The notes beneath the pieces are model-generated. The model was not told the DNA's origin. It did no database searches and was given only the letters and a program-made list of their open reading frames with translations. From NCBI GenBank assembly GCA_964499935.1, contig CAZCMS010000001.1, positions 124,001-188,000 of the forward strand: 64,000 bases of DNA, read 5' to 3'. A program made the translations under genes and the position numbers. Positions 1-8,510 of this stretch are shown here, in pieces. Each line of letters opens with the position of its first letter. The stretch's first letter is position 1. The DNA comes from CALBGR01 sp964499935. GTDB taxonomy: Bacteria > Patescibacteriota > Saccharimonadia > Saccharimonadales > UBA4665.

Positions 1-1346
1 ATGAAATTGTAACAAATCCTAAGTACCATTTTTATTATAAGGGATATAAGTTTGTAGATATTTTAGAGCTGCACAAATACAAACAAAACAGGAGCAAAAA
101 AGGCGAACAGAAGGATCTTAATGACAATGAGTTAATAAGTAATTTTCTTAACACGAGCTCTACGCGTAATGTGGCTTCAAGTAAAGAACGTAAAAGCCTA
201 CCCTTGGTCTCAGTTGTTATTCCTGTTTATAATGTAGAGAAATTTCTATCAACGTGTGTTAATAGTGTTATATGTCAGACATACAAAAATATTGAAATAA
301 TATTGGTTAATGATGGTTCTACCGATGCTTCAGGCGGGATATGTGATGAGTTTTCTGAAAAGCACAATTATATAAAAGTTATCCATAAACAAAACCAGGG
401 TCTTAATATGGCTCGAAAGACAGGTTTTGAAAATTCACAAGGAGAGCGAATACTATTTATTGATAGCGATGATGCGTTACATTCACGGGCAATAGAGGTT
501 ATGGTTGATGCAACCCGGGGTCATCAATCAAGTATTGTGATCGGGGGATATCGTAACTTCTCAAGTAATCACGAGATAGCTACCATGTCAAAAATCGGCA
601 GTCCGCAAATAGTTTACGAAAAAAGTAAAGACAAGGCTATTCGTTGGTTGATCTCTGGTGCGCCATACAGAAATGTTTTTATGCAAACAGCATGGATGAA
701 ATTATATCCAAGACAAGTTATCGCTAATATTGATTGGAGTTACTCAGATTATCGAGCAAACGAAGATGAATTTATGGCTATTCAGTACTATAAGAACTTA
801 ACGCAAGGCGTTGTTATAGTCCCGGAGGAGCTATATTATTATCGTCTCAACCAAAATTCCATAACGCGTAGCAAATTCAAAAATGAATTTCAAAATAGAT
901 CACTAGATAAATTTGAAACAATAGAGAAGCTCTACCAAGAAAGTTTAGAATCATTTGGCGAGAAATTCGAGCAAGATATATTGTTGCGATTTACAAATCA
1001 ATTCCTGGGCTACATGGAGCAGTACATGAGGAACGGGCATCTAGATGACAACGTTGTTGAAAGTTACAATTTATATTTTATGCCCAAAATAGAGCAAATT
1101 ACAAAGGTCAAGAATCAGCTCGATGAGCCTTATAGAAGTCAATTCTTGATCTTAAGTAAAAATGGTGTTTTCGGTCTCGTGTACTATTTTTTACATCAGC
1201 AAAAGAATCACATCAATAATCTTGAGCACATGTTAGCGCAGAGAGATAGTGAGCTTGCGGTGTTGCATCAACCAGGAGTTCGGCTCTCTGTTCGAAAGTT
1301 CGCTGGGTCTATCAAGCGTAGGATACGAAGAGTCTTTAAGAAATAA
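1..1346 (+). CDS. Glycosyltransferase with GT2 C-terminal half (5' end cut by window)
   Basis: The frame is open from base 3 to the stop at 1346, so the GTG at 171 is probably internal and the protein starts upstream of the window. About 56 residues precede that codon; the stretch YHFYYKGYKFVDILEL followed by a basic segment resembles the C-terminal end of LicD/nucleotidyltransferase-like or glycan-modifying domains (inference). After it comes a GT-A fold family 2 glycosyltransferase: VSVVIPVYN start, NDGSTDAS nucleotide-binding motif and IDSDDA as the metal-binding DXD-like site. The tail is a helical, basic segment that probably sits at the membrane face. The enzyme should transfer a sugar from a nucleotide donor in surface polysaccharide assembly. 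Donor and acceptor cannot be read from sequence. Confidence 0.85.
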   Translation, partial: EIVTNPKYHFYYKGYKFVDILELHKYKQNRSKKGEQKDLNDNELISNFLNTSSTRNVASSKERKSLPLVSVVIPVYNVEKFLSTCVNSVICQTYKNIEIILVNDGSTDASGGICDEFSEKHNYIKVIHKQNQGLNMARKTGFENSQGERILFIDSDDALHSRAIEVMVDATRGHQSSIVIGGYRNFSSNHEIATMSKIGSPQIVYEKSKDKAIRWLISGAPYRNVFMQTAWMKLYPRQVIANIDWSYSDYRANEDEFMAIQYYKNLTQGVVIVPEELYYYRLNQNSITRSKFKNEFQNRSLDKFETIEKLYQESLESFGEKFEQDILLRFTNQFLGYMEQYMRNGHLDDNVVESYNLYFMPKIEQITKVKNQLDEPYRSQFLILSKNGVFGLVYYFLHQQKNHINNLEHMLAQRDSELAVLHQPGVRLSVRKFAGSIKRRIRRVFKK

Positions 1347-1372
1347 TCAAAGGTGGGGAAAGAGACTCTATA

Positions 1373-3358
1373 TTAATTTATTGTCCAGCCTGCAACCGGG
1401 CTCCATGTAGCTTTGCCACGTTCAAAATTCTGCCATCGTACATCATTTAATTCTATTTTTCTTGCACTTGTAGGCTTGCCAAGTCGACCTAGGCTACCTC
1501 CATACTGTTTCCAGAATGTGTAAAATCCACCCTGCACTTCCCAGGCTCCAGTATTTTGACTCCATATTATTGTTCCGTTTTCAAAGTTTTGCCACATACG
1601 GCCATCGGACTCGGTGATTACTGAACTTTGTGGTGTTCCGAGATCGCCGGTACTACCACCCAATTGATGCCATCTAGTATAGATAGTGCCAAACAAAGCC
1701 TCGTATGCGGGCGACTGACTATTCTTTTGGATCAAATATCCCTTCTCGAACTGCTGCCATACACGACCGTCTAATTCGGACACTTGATTTGATACAGGCT
1801 TACCAAGTTTACCAGTACTACCACCAAGACTCTTCCATTTCTCGTGAATTGCACCGTTTCTTATAATCCATGTATTACTGTTATTTGTAAGAGCTAGGCC
1901 TCCATCAAAATATTGCCAGACTCGACCGTCGCTTGATTCCCTCACAGCATCCATGGTTGGTGCTTTCAAGGTTGCTTGATTACCTTGCCATCTTTGGTAA
2001 ATACCCGCAGTAATAGTATATGCAGGAGTATTAAAATCTCTTCTTGCAACAACGCCATTCTCAAAATTCTGTTTGCGCATAGTGCTATTAGCAGCAACTC
2101 CAGAAGTTGGACGACCTAAGGTTCCCCGGCTACCGCCGACAGATCGCCACTTATCACCTATTGGACCTGCTAAGACTTCCCAGGCTCCGTTGCCTTGACT
2201 GTATATAACTGTGCCTGATCTAAAATTCTGCCACACACGACCATCATCAGACTCGATGATTGACGCACTTGACGGCACACCTAATGTTCCAAGGCTGCCT
2301 CCAAGTAATCTCCATCGATCATAAATGCTTCCGAATAATAACGGATGTGCACCGTAGTTTGGTGTCCAAATTATTGTTCCGTTTTGAAAATTCTGCCATA
2401 CACGACCATCGGTAGTGAATTCAGGAACTTGCTCGGAAGTAGGGCTGCCCAGCTGGTTTTTGTACGTATTATAAGTGGCTGTAATATCTTGATTTGCTCT
2501 AATCATATCAATCTGAATACCGTTATGAGTTGTACCCCACCATGCATCAAAGAAGGTCACAAAGTTGTAGCTTCCACTGTAGTAGAGACCCGTAGTGCCG
2601 TAAGGCGCTCGTCCATAGAGTCCTTGAGGATTGTTGTATGCATGAGGAGTGTAGCAATAGAAAGAGGATGTGGCCGAATTTTGGATATAAATTGTTGCGT
2701 AATGGGTTCCGCTGGTGTCATAGAATCTAACGTTTTGGCCTGGGTATAGATTTGGTTTGTATAGATTTTTTTCGGTTCCGCATGTCCATGTTGAGCTAGG
2801 GCTCCACCAATTCATATTTCCTCTTGCACGTTCAAAATGGTATCGCAACACCCAGGCGCCATTATCTATTTGCCAAAAGAAGTTAGAGCTATCACTACAG
2901 TTTCCGCTTGTTGGACAGGCGTAACCCATTGCTTGAGAGTATTGTCGGTCGGTTGGGTTGGTGGCGGTTATAAGGCTTTGTTCTTTTTGCATGGTCGCCA
3001 TAATGACCTTTGGGCTAATACCGTAAACCTGGGCTGAGTAATAAATTATGTTAGCTGCTGATGTTGTGTGACCGCAGGGTGCGCCCATTGATTGGTATAT
3101 CTGTTTTGCTTGTTGTCCTGCAGCATCACAGTTCATAACGAATGATTTATTGGCTATTTGTCCGCCTCTGCCCCCAAGGAAACTCTGCACTTGCCCTGCA
3201 TTCATTGATCTGGCGTCTAAAAGTACGCCATCGTCCAGAATTCGACCCGCTTGATATGCTGCTGAGGCTGTTTGGTTAAAGATAGTTTGAGCACATAGTA
3301 TAGACACCCCTACAATAAGTAGGCTCAGGGCGTGCTTGTTAACCATATACTTTCTCAT
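1373..3358 (-). CDS. Secreted LGFP-repeat surface protein
   Basis: 661 residues. A signal peptide (basic start, hydrophobic core about residues 9-28, TASA-A cleavage near 34) indicates export. Residues about 40-280 form a Cys-containing domain with the segment PKVIMATMQKEQSL, which is reminiscent of lysozyme-like/transglycosylase helices with a possible catalytic Glu (inference). Residues about 285-661 contain seven repeats of roughly 53 residues, each with a core like GRVWQNF(x)nG followed by GG(S)xGxLGxP; this is the LGFP repeat family known from actinobacterial cell-wall proteins. It lies 9 bases downstream of the preceding minus-strand gene, so the two probably form one operon. In an epibiont such repeats could bind host or own wall glycan (inference). 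An alternative start is the Met at residue 5. Confidence 0.85.
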   Translation of the reverse strand: MRKYMVNKHALSLLIVGVSILCAQTIFNQTASAAYQAGRILDDGVLLDARSMNAGQVQSFLGGRGGQIANKSFVMNCDAAGQQAKQIYQSMGAPCGHTTSAANIIYYSAQVYGISPKVIMATMQKEQSLITATNPTDRQYSQAMGYACPTSGNCSDSSNFFWQIDNGAWVLRYHFERARGNMNWWSPSSTWTCGTEKNLYKPNLYPGQNVRFYDTSGTHYATIYIQNSATSSFYCYTPHAYNNPQGLYGRAPYGTTGLYYSGSYNFVTFFDAWWGTTHNGIQIDMIRANQDITATYNTYKNQLGSPTSEQVPEFTTDGRVWQNFQNGTIIWTPNYGAHPLLFGSIYDRWRLLGGSLGTLGVPSSASIIESDDGRVWQNFRSGTVIYSQGNGAWEVLAGPIGDKWRSVGGSRGTLGRPTSGVAANSTMRKQNFENGVVARRDFNTPAYTITAGIYQRWQGNQATLKAPTMDAVRESSDGRVWQYFDGGLALTNNSNTWIIRNGAIHEKWKSLGGSTGKLGKPVSNQVSELDGRVWQQFEKGYLIQKNSQSPAYEALFGTIYTRWHQLGGSTGDLGTPQSSVITESDGRMWQNFENGTIIWSQNTGAWEVQGGFYTFWKQYGGSLGRLGKPTSARKIELNDVRWQNFERGKATWSPVAGWTIN

Positions 3359-3367
3359 ATCTTAATT

Positions 3368-3973
3368 TTACCTAAAAACGATCGGTATCTCCACTGTACT
3401 GTATTCTGAGCCATCTGATTTTGTGGCAAATATATCAATCCTTCCGTTTTTGGAGGTTGTATTAAAGTCAATTGCGCCTGAGAATTTTCCATTAACTACA
3501 CTTAGTTCGCCCATAGCAATCATCCCAGTGACATCATCAAGCACACGGTAGGTGACCTTAGTCAGAGTGGAAGTGCCTGCAACTGTCTGGCCTGCTTTAA
3601 TATGCGAATTAGCCACTGGAGTGTATACGGTAATTTCGCCAGATGATGAAGTGACAGCATGGCCTGTATTGACGCTTTTCGGTATATCACCGTTTGTATC
3701 TTTTATGACGCTTGTGCCTTTGTTTTCGTTGAGTGTATTTCCAGGTTGTCGTTCGTCACCATCGCTGTAGCCGGATTGGGCAGAGGGTGCTTTGCTGGTA
3801 GTTTTTGCATCTTTGTCTTCTTGAAGGTTGTTGGATTTTTTTGTAAAAATTTCTACGGTGCCGGTTCGGTCTAATATAAACAATACAGACAGTATTAATA
3901 AAATAACCCCAATACCAATCAGAGTCATTTTTTTGCGTTTATTTTTGCTGGATTGATTTTTGCTTCTTTTCAT
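3368..3973 (-). CDS. Membrane-anchored protein with Gmad2/Ig-like C-terminal domain
   Basis: 201 residues. A Lys-rich start (residues 1-15) is followed by one transmembrane segment at about 17-34, then a low-complexity Asp/Thr/Ser linker, then a beta-rich domain from about residue 113. That domain (ITVYTPVANSHIKAGQTVAG, later GKFSGAIDF) matches the pattern of bacterial immunoglobulin-like Gmad2 domains (moderate confidence). It is most likely an extracytoplasmic accessory protein cotranscribed with the LGFP-repeat protein. A TAAAAT hexamer lies 7 bases before the ATG, so the mRNA is probably leaderless. It is divergent from the GT2 gene at 4099. Confidence 0.7.
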   Translation of the reverse strand: MKRSKNQSSKNKRKKMTLIGIGVILLILSVLFILDRTGTVEIFTKKSNNLQEDKDAKTTSKAPSAQSGYSDGDERQPGNTLNENKGTSVIKDTNGDIPKSVNTGHAVTSSSGEITVYTPVANSHIKAGQTVAGTSTLTKVTYRVLDDVTGMIAMGELSVVNGKFSGAIDFNTTSKNGRIDIFATKSDGSEYSTVEIPIVFR

Positions 3974-3980
3974 AATTTTT

Positions 3981-3986
3981 ATTTTA
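3981..3986 (-). promoter_or_regulatory. -10 hexamer TAAAAT, leaderless start
   Basis: On the minus strand TAAAAT ends 7 bases before the ATG at 3973 and no Shine-Dalgarno site is visible between them. This fits transcription starting at or next to the start codon. Confidence 0.5.
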
Positions 3987-4086
3987 AAATTTATATTCTT
4001 ACATTAGCATTTCAAGGAGAAGCATGTCAATTGGGTGCTAATTTTACCACGTAGAGCGTAACCTGAAGTATGTTGTAGGAATATAG

Positions 4087-4092
4087 TATAAT
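4087..4092 (+). promoter_or_regulatory. -10 hexamer TATAAT, leaderless start
   Basis: A consensus TATAAT is followed by exactly 6 bases and then the ATG at 4099, so the predicted transcription start coincides with the start codon. It serves the 4099-9929 glycan operon. Confidence 0.6.
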
Positions 4093-4098
4093 CATGCT

Positions 4099-5127
4099 AT
4101 GAAGCAACCGCTTATATCTTTAATTATTCCCATGTATAATGCGGAGCCATTTATAACAGAGTGTTTGGACAGTGTAATAGTCCAAACATACAAAAACCTA
4201 GAAATCATTATCGTAGATGATAACTCGACAGACAAATCAACAGAGATTGTACGATCGTATGCTGAGAAACAAAAAAACATCACGTATATACAAGTAAAAA
4301 ATGGCAATGCTGCAAAAACGAGGTGCGATGGACTAGAGAGGGCAGCTGCAGACTTGGTGTGTTTTGTAGATGCAGATGACGTCATAGACCAGAAGTATGT
4401 TGAGCGTCTATACGAGACTATGCAGGCAACAAAAACACACATCTCAGCTTGTGGTATTAGTACATTCTCTGGGCCACTTGCTCCAGTAAAAGGCGCTAAA
4501 CAAGAAACGCCATACACTATAGATAGTAATGCTTCTACGTTTGTTAACCATTATCACTTATCTGGCGCAAATAATATAACTCTACAAACACTACACTGTA
4601 AATTATTTAAAAAAGATCTATTTAAGGATATTGACTATACGATTTTAGTAACAAATATTTTTGAAGATAATTTCATTATGGCGCAAGTCTTGCGAAAGGT
4701 TAAGAAAATAGGGGTGATCAACGAATCACTGTATTGGTATAGGCAGTCTAATGGAACTACTTCTAATAAAACTATTACAACAAAAGTCGAGTATAATGGA
4801 TCAGAGCTAAACTTCGTTGAGTTCTTCCAGAATGTTGTTACAGAGTACTGCAGAAGAACACTTAATGGACCAGGCGTTGATGCTGCTATTGACCGATTGC
4901 GGTCAACCGAGTTTTTTAATTATGCGCGAATGGTGCCAGACCTAATAACGCATAACGAGTATCTTGAGCAGAAAATGGCATTAGAAGAAAAGCGCTCAAA
5001 GGCAGAGCTGCTCGCAAAAGAACGGCAGATAGCAGATATTGTTGGCTCAAGATCATATAAAATTGGTCTTGCGGTTACGCGACCAATGAATAAAGTGTTA
5101 AATATTATAAAGAAAAGCAGGGGATAA
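4099..5127 (+). CDS. Family 2 glycosyltransferase
   Basis: 342 residues. The N-terminal GT-A domain shows SLIIPMYNAEPFI, VDDNSTDKS for nucleotide binding and VDADDVID as the metal-binding acidic site; the acceptor part shows FEDNFIMAQ, typical of polysaccharide GT2 enzymes. The C-terminal 70 residues are charged and helical. It opens an apparent operon of four genes (this gene, the RgpF-like gene and two DUF2142 genes) with gaps of 3, -4 and 18 bases. It should act on the cytoplasmic face in surface glycan synthesis. Sugar specificity is unknown. Confidence 0.88.
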   Translation: MKQPLISLIIPMYNAEPFITECLDSVIVQTYKNLEIIIVDDNSTDKSTEIVRSYAEKQKNITYIQVKNGNAAKTRCDGLERAAADLVCFVDADDVIDQKYVERLYETMQATKTHISACGISTFSGPLAPVKGAKQETPYTIDSNASTFVNHYHLSGANNITLQTLHCKLFKKDLFKDIDYTILVTNIFEDNFIMAQVLRKVKKIGVINESLYWYRQSNGTTSNKTITTKVEYNGSELNFVEFFQNVVTEYCRRTLNGPGVDAAIDRLRSTEFFNYARMVPDLITHNEYLEQKMALEEKRSKAELLAKERQIADIVGSRSYKIGLAVTRPMNKVLNIIKKSRG

Positions 5128-5130
5128 TTA

Positions 5131-7032
5131 ATGCCAGTACGCGAGAAAATGAAACGACTCACTTTGTTTGTGTTTTTTGACAAAGACGGCATAGTTGATG
5201 ATTATAAGGTTTACTACCTTGCGGAGTTGGCAAAAAATAGTTCAAAAGTTCTGATTATTGTTAATGGTAAAATCCTCGATGAAGAAAAACCAAAACTTGA
5301 GAAGTATGGTGAACTAATTGAGCGAGAGAACGTGGGTTTTGACGTTACTGCGTATAAGTTTGGCATCGAAACAATAGGTTACGAGAATTTAGCAACATAT
5401 GACGAACTGATACTGTGCAACGACACGGTCTTTGGTCCTCTGTATCCGTTTTCCGAGATCTTTAAAGAAATGGATACAAAAGAAATTGACTTGTGGGGGT
5501 TAACAAAGGGATACTCGGATGTCATTCCTCTAAAAGGTAAGATCATAGAATTTGGTGATCATATCCATAGCTATTTTATTGCTATACGGGGCTCTGTGTT
5601 AGAAAGTAACGAATTTAAAGAATATTGGCAGAAATTCCCTAAGATTACCGGCTATTATGATGCTGTTTTTAAGTTCGAAGTTCGATTTACGGAATACTTC
5701 TGTAAAAAAGGCTATTCTTATGATGTATTTGTTCAGACCGATGACATAAAAAATCTCACAAAAAATCACCTGGCGTTTATGACAACTGAACTGCTTGAAA
5801 ACAGACGATTACCGATTGTGAAGCGCAGACATCTCTATTCGAATCTCGATGATTTTATGAGCAATACCATTGCCAATGAACTACGTGATTCGTTTAGTTA
5901 TGTAAGAAACAAGACTCAGTACGATACCAATATGATGTGGGATACAATTTTGCGTAATGGCGATCTATATAATATATGGAAGCAACTTGTCTTAACGCAA
6001 ATACTTCCAGCAGACTGCGTAAAAGTTAAGCCAAAACCTGTAAAATTCGGTGCGTTTGTACATATATATCGTGAAGATATGGCAGAATTTATGAAAAAAC
6101 AACTCAGTGTTTTGCCAGCGTACACCGACCTGCACATAAGTACCAATACTAAAGAAAAGAAGCAGATTTTTGAACGAGTATTTTCAGGCGCAAATTTCAA
6201 TAGCGTTAAGGTGCATATTGTTGAAAACCGCGGACGAGGCGAAGGTGCACTGCTAGTAGGTTTGCGTAAGATCATTATGAAATATGACGTTGCATGTATC
6301 ATGCACGACAAGAGTTCGCCGTATGAAGGCGCGTCGAACTACACTATTTCACACGGATTTTCCTATAAAGTATACGAAAACATGACAAAATCACCAGAGT
6401 ACGTGAATAATATGTTGCAGACTTTTATTGAAAATGATCGTCTTGGTGTAGCTATGCCTCCTGAGCCAAACCATGCTTTGTATGATTCGGCATTTGCCAA
6501 TCTTTGGACAAATCCAATGAACTTTGATAACACGCAAAAATTACTCAGCAAGCTAGGATGTAGTGTACAGATAGCAAAGGACCAACATCCTATTTTTCCA
6601 GTTGGTGGCATGTTCTGGTGTCGGCCTAAGGCATTAAAGAAAATGTTTGAGCATAATTGGAAGTATGAAGATTTTCCAGCTGAGCCAATTCAAACCGATG
6701 GAACACTTTTGCATGCAATTGAGCGTTCATATTCTTATATTGCTCAGGACGCAGGGTATTATTCCTCAATTGTAATGAATGATAAGTTTGCGGAACTTGA
6801 GTATGGAAACCTAAAATACAATCTTCAGAACGTATATGCAGATATTCGTCTGCACGTAAGTAAGACAGCACCACTGGGTGTAAAGACGCTTGATAAACAC
6901 CTCAGGGATATTCTGAACGACAATAGGCGTGCCTACAGGATTGGGTATCTAGTGCTGTACCCGATGCGTAAAGCAAGGAATGGAGCACGAAGAGTCTACC
7001 ATAGGGTGTTACGTTTCAAGAGGGGACAATGA
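5131..7032 (+). CDS. RgpF-family (rhamnan synthesis protein F-like) protein
   Basis: 633 residues. Residues about 8-230 match the RgpF pattern (LTLFVFFDKDGIVDDYKVYY, ENVGFDVTAYKFG, LCNDTVFGPL). Residues about 305-560 form a second segment also found in this family (HIYREDMAEF, CIMHDKSSPYEG, PVGGMFWCRPKAL). RgpF proteins act in rhamnose-glucose polysaccharide or O-antigen assembly; the rml genes 6-10 kb away fit a rhamnose-containing product (inference). The C-terminal end is basic. The downstream DUF2142 gene overlaps its stop by 4 bases (ATGA), indicating translational coupling. Confidence 0.85.
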   Translation: MPVREKMKRLTLFVFFDKDGIVDDYKVYYLAELAKNSSKVLIIVNGKILDEEKPKLEKYGELIERENVGFDVTAYKFGIETIGYENLATYDELILCNDTVFGPLYPFSEIFKEMDTKEIDLWGLTKGYSDVIPLKGKIIEFGDHIHSYFIAIRGSVLESNEFKEYWQKFPKITGYYDAVFKFEVRFTEYFCKKGYSYDVFVQTDDIKNLTKNHLAFMTTELLENRRLPIVKRRHLYSNLDDFMSNTIANELRDSFSYVRNKTQYDTNMMWDTILRNGDLYNIWKQLVLTQILPADCVKVKPKPVKFGAFVHIYREDMAEFMKKQLSVLPAYTDLHISTNTKEKKQIFERVFSGANFNSVKVHIVENRGRGEGALLVGLRKIIMKYDVACIMHDKSSPYEGASNYTISHGFSYKVYENMTKSPEYVNNMLQTFIENDRLGVAMPPEPNHALYDSAFANLWTNPMNFDNTQKLLSKLGCSVQIAKDQHPIFPVGGMFWCRPKALKKMFEHNWKYEDFPAEPIQTDGTLLHAIERSYSYIAQDAGYYSSIVMNDKFAELEYGNLKYNLQNVYADIRLHVSKTAPLGVKTLDKHLRDILNDNRRAYRIGYLVLYPMRKARNGARRVYHRVLRFKRGQ

Positions 7033-8492
7033 CAAAAAGCAAGATATCACGCGCAGACAAGACGTTAGCAAAGTCTAAAGGCATGAGTTCATTATGGGCG
7101 TTTGTAAAAAAGCCCCACATACTATTTTTACTACTATGTGGGTTTAGTGGATATCTTTTCCTTGTATTAACACCTCCGTTATGGGGATTAGATGAGCCGT
7201 CTCATTTTGCGAGAGCGTATAAAATATCGCACGGAGAAATTATTCCTAATACCGACAGGGAAAAGGGCGGAAACTTGATGCCTGATAGTTTCAGTGAGCT
7301 TTCAAACTATCGTACACACGACATTTTAGATGTGCAGAAAAACTCCCACATTATAGATAGGGCTGACGTCACAAATAAAGATGCATACGATAATTTTATG
7401 TCGAAGCAGTTTAGTAATGAAGAACACTACTTCCCGTTTGTTGCAACCTACTCACCGCTTGCGTACCCAGGTTCAATAGTAGGTATACTCTTCTCCAGTG
7501 TACTAAATCTAAACATCGGACAGACACTATTTCTCGCAAGACTGCTGAGCCTACTTTTCTATATGGGTATAGCCGGATTTTCTATTTATTTACTCCGTAG
7601 GTCGAATATAAAATGGTTGTTTTTTGTAATAGCGCTTACTCCTACTGCTATTTTTCAAGCAGCAGTAATTACTGCAGACACTATGCTCATTGCAATCTCT
7701 TTATTATTCTTCGCGCTGCTATACAGGGTATGTACAGACAAAAGTCAGGCAAGTCGTGGCATGCTTGCTGGCTTAGTATTTTGTGCAATTGCTCTACCGC
7801 TAATCAAGATAAACTATGTATTTATAAGTGCCACTATTTTAGCGCTTCCATTCTCTGCTCTTGGCACAAAAAGGTTGGCAAACGTATATAAAGCGGGAGT
7901 ATTAGCAGCAAGTGTGTTATTAGCATTCTTTTGGTCTCGGGCTATTGGAGCGACTGAAACACCTGAGTTGTCCCAACGAGCAGACCAATTGCCGATATCG
8001 CCAAGCGATCAAATAGCTCATATTCTTCATAGCCCCATTGATTTTGTGACGGTGTTTATAAAAAGCCTTGTTGTATACGGCGATACTTATTACCGCGAGT
8101 TACTACTCACAGTTAGTGGTAATTCCGTAAAAGTGCCACTGATATTCGTGCTTCTTTTGTTTGTGGCGCTTATATGTATCGCAATAAGTATCAAGAAAGA
8201 GCTTATGCCAATGAAGAAGCAGATAGTTTGGCTGAATATTGGCGCACTTGTTACTTCGGCAACAATTTTTGCTGCGCTGTATGTGGGCTTTAACCCTGTT
8301 GGATGGAAGTTTATTGATGGTGTACAAGGACGGTATTTTTTGCCACTATTTATACCTCTATTAATGCTCATCGGTGTATTTTCTCCTATTGATATTGCAG
8401 CAAAGAAAAAGGTGCTGCCAGCTATGTCGATTGTCGTAGTGTGCGCCAGTCTTTTGGTGAGTATCTTTTATGTATTCACAGCGATGTATTAG
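7029..8492 (+). CDS. DUF2142 polytopic membrane protein (first copy)
   Basis: 487 residues with about ten hydrophobic segments. After the first segment it has the PPLWGLDEPSHFARAYKIS motif typical of DUF2142 proteins, which resemble GT-C membrane glycosyltransferases with an acidic site in the first outer loop. It probably transfers a sugar from a polyprenyl-phosphate donor outside the membrane, or moves glycan (inference). It is coupled by a 4-base overlap to the RgpF-like gene and followed after 18 bases by a second DUF2142 gene. Confidence 0.8.
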   Translation: MTKSKISRADKTLAKSKGMSSLWAFVKKPHILFLLLCGFSGYLFLVLTPPLWGLDEPSHFARAYKISHGEIIPNTDREKGGNLMPDSFSELSNYRTHDILDVQKNSHIIDRADVTNKDAYDNFMSKQFSNEEHYFPFVATYSPLAYPGSIVGILFSSVLNLNIGQTLFLARLLSLLFYMGIAGFSIYLLRRSNIKWLFFVIALTPTAIFQAAVITADTMLIAISLLFFALLYRVCTDKSQASRGMLAGLVFCAIALPLIKINYVFISATILALPFSALGTKRLANVYKAGVLAASVLLAFFWSRAIGATETPELSQRADQLPISPSDQIAHILHSPIDFVTVFIKSLVVYGDTYYRELLLTVSGNSVKVPLIFVLLLFVALICIAISIKKELMPMKKQIVWLNIGALVTSATIFAALYVGFNPVGWKFIDGVQGRYFLPLFIPLLMLIGVFSPIDIAAKKKVLPAMSIVVVCASLLVSIFYVFTAMY

Positions 8493-8510
8493 TAAGCAGA
8501 GAATAGCCCT

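Noticed and set aside
1400..2500. Regular DNA repetition resembling a repeat array
   Set aside because: The period of about 160 bases reflects the LGFP protein repeats inside one gene; spacing and divergence do not fit CRISPR or satellite DNA. No CRISPR array was seen anywhere.
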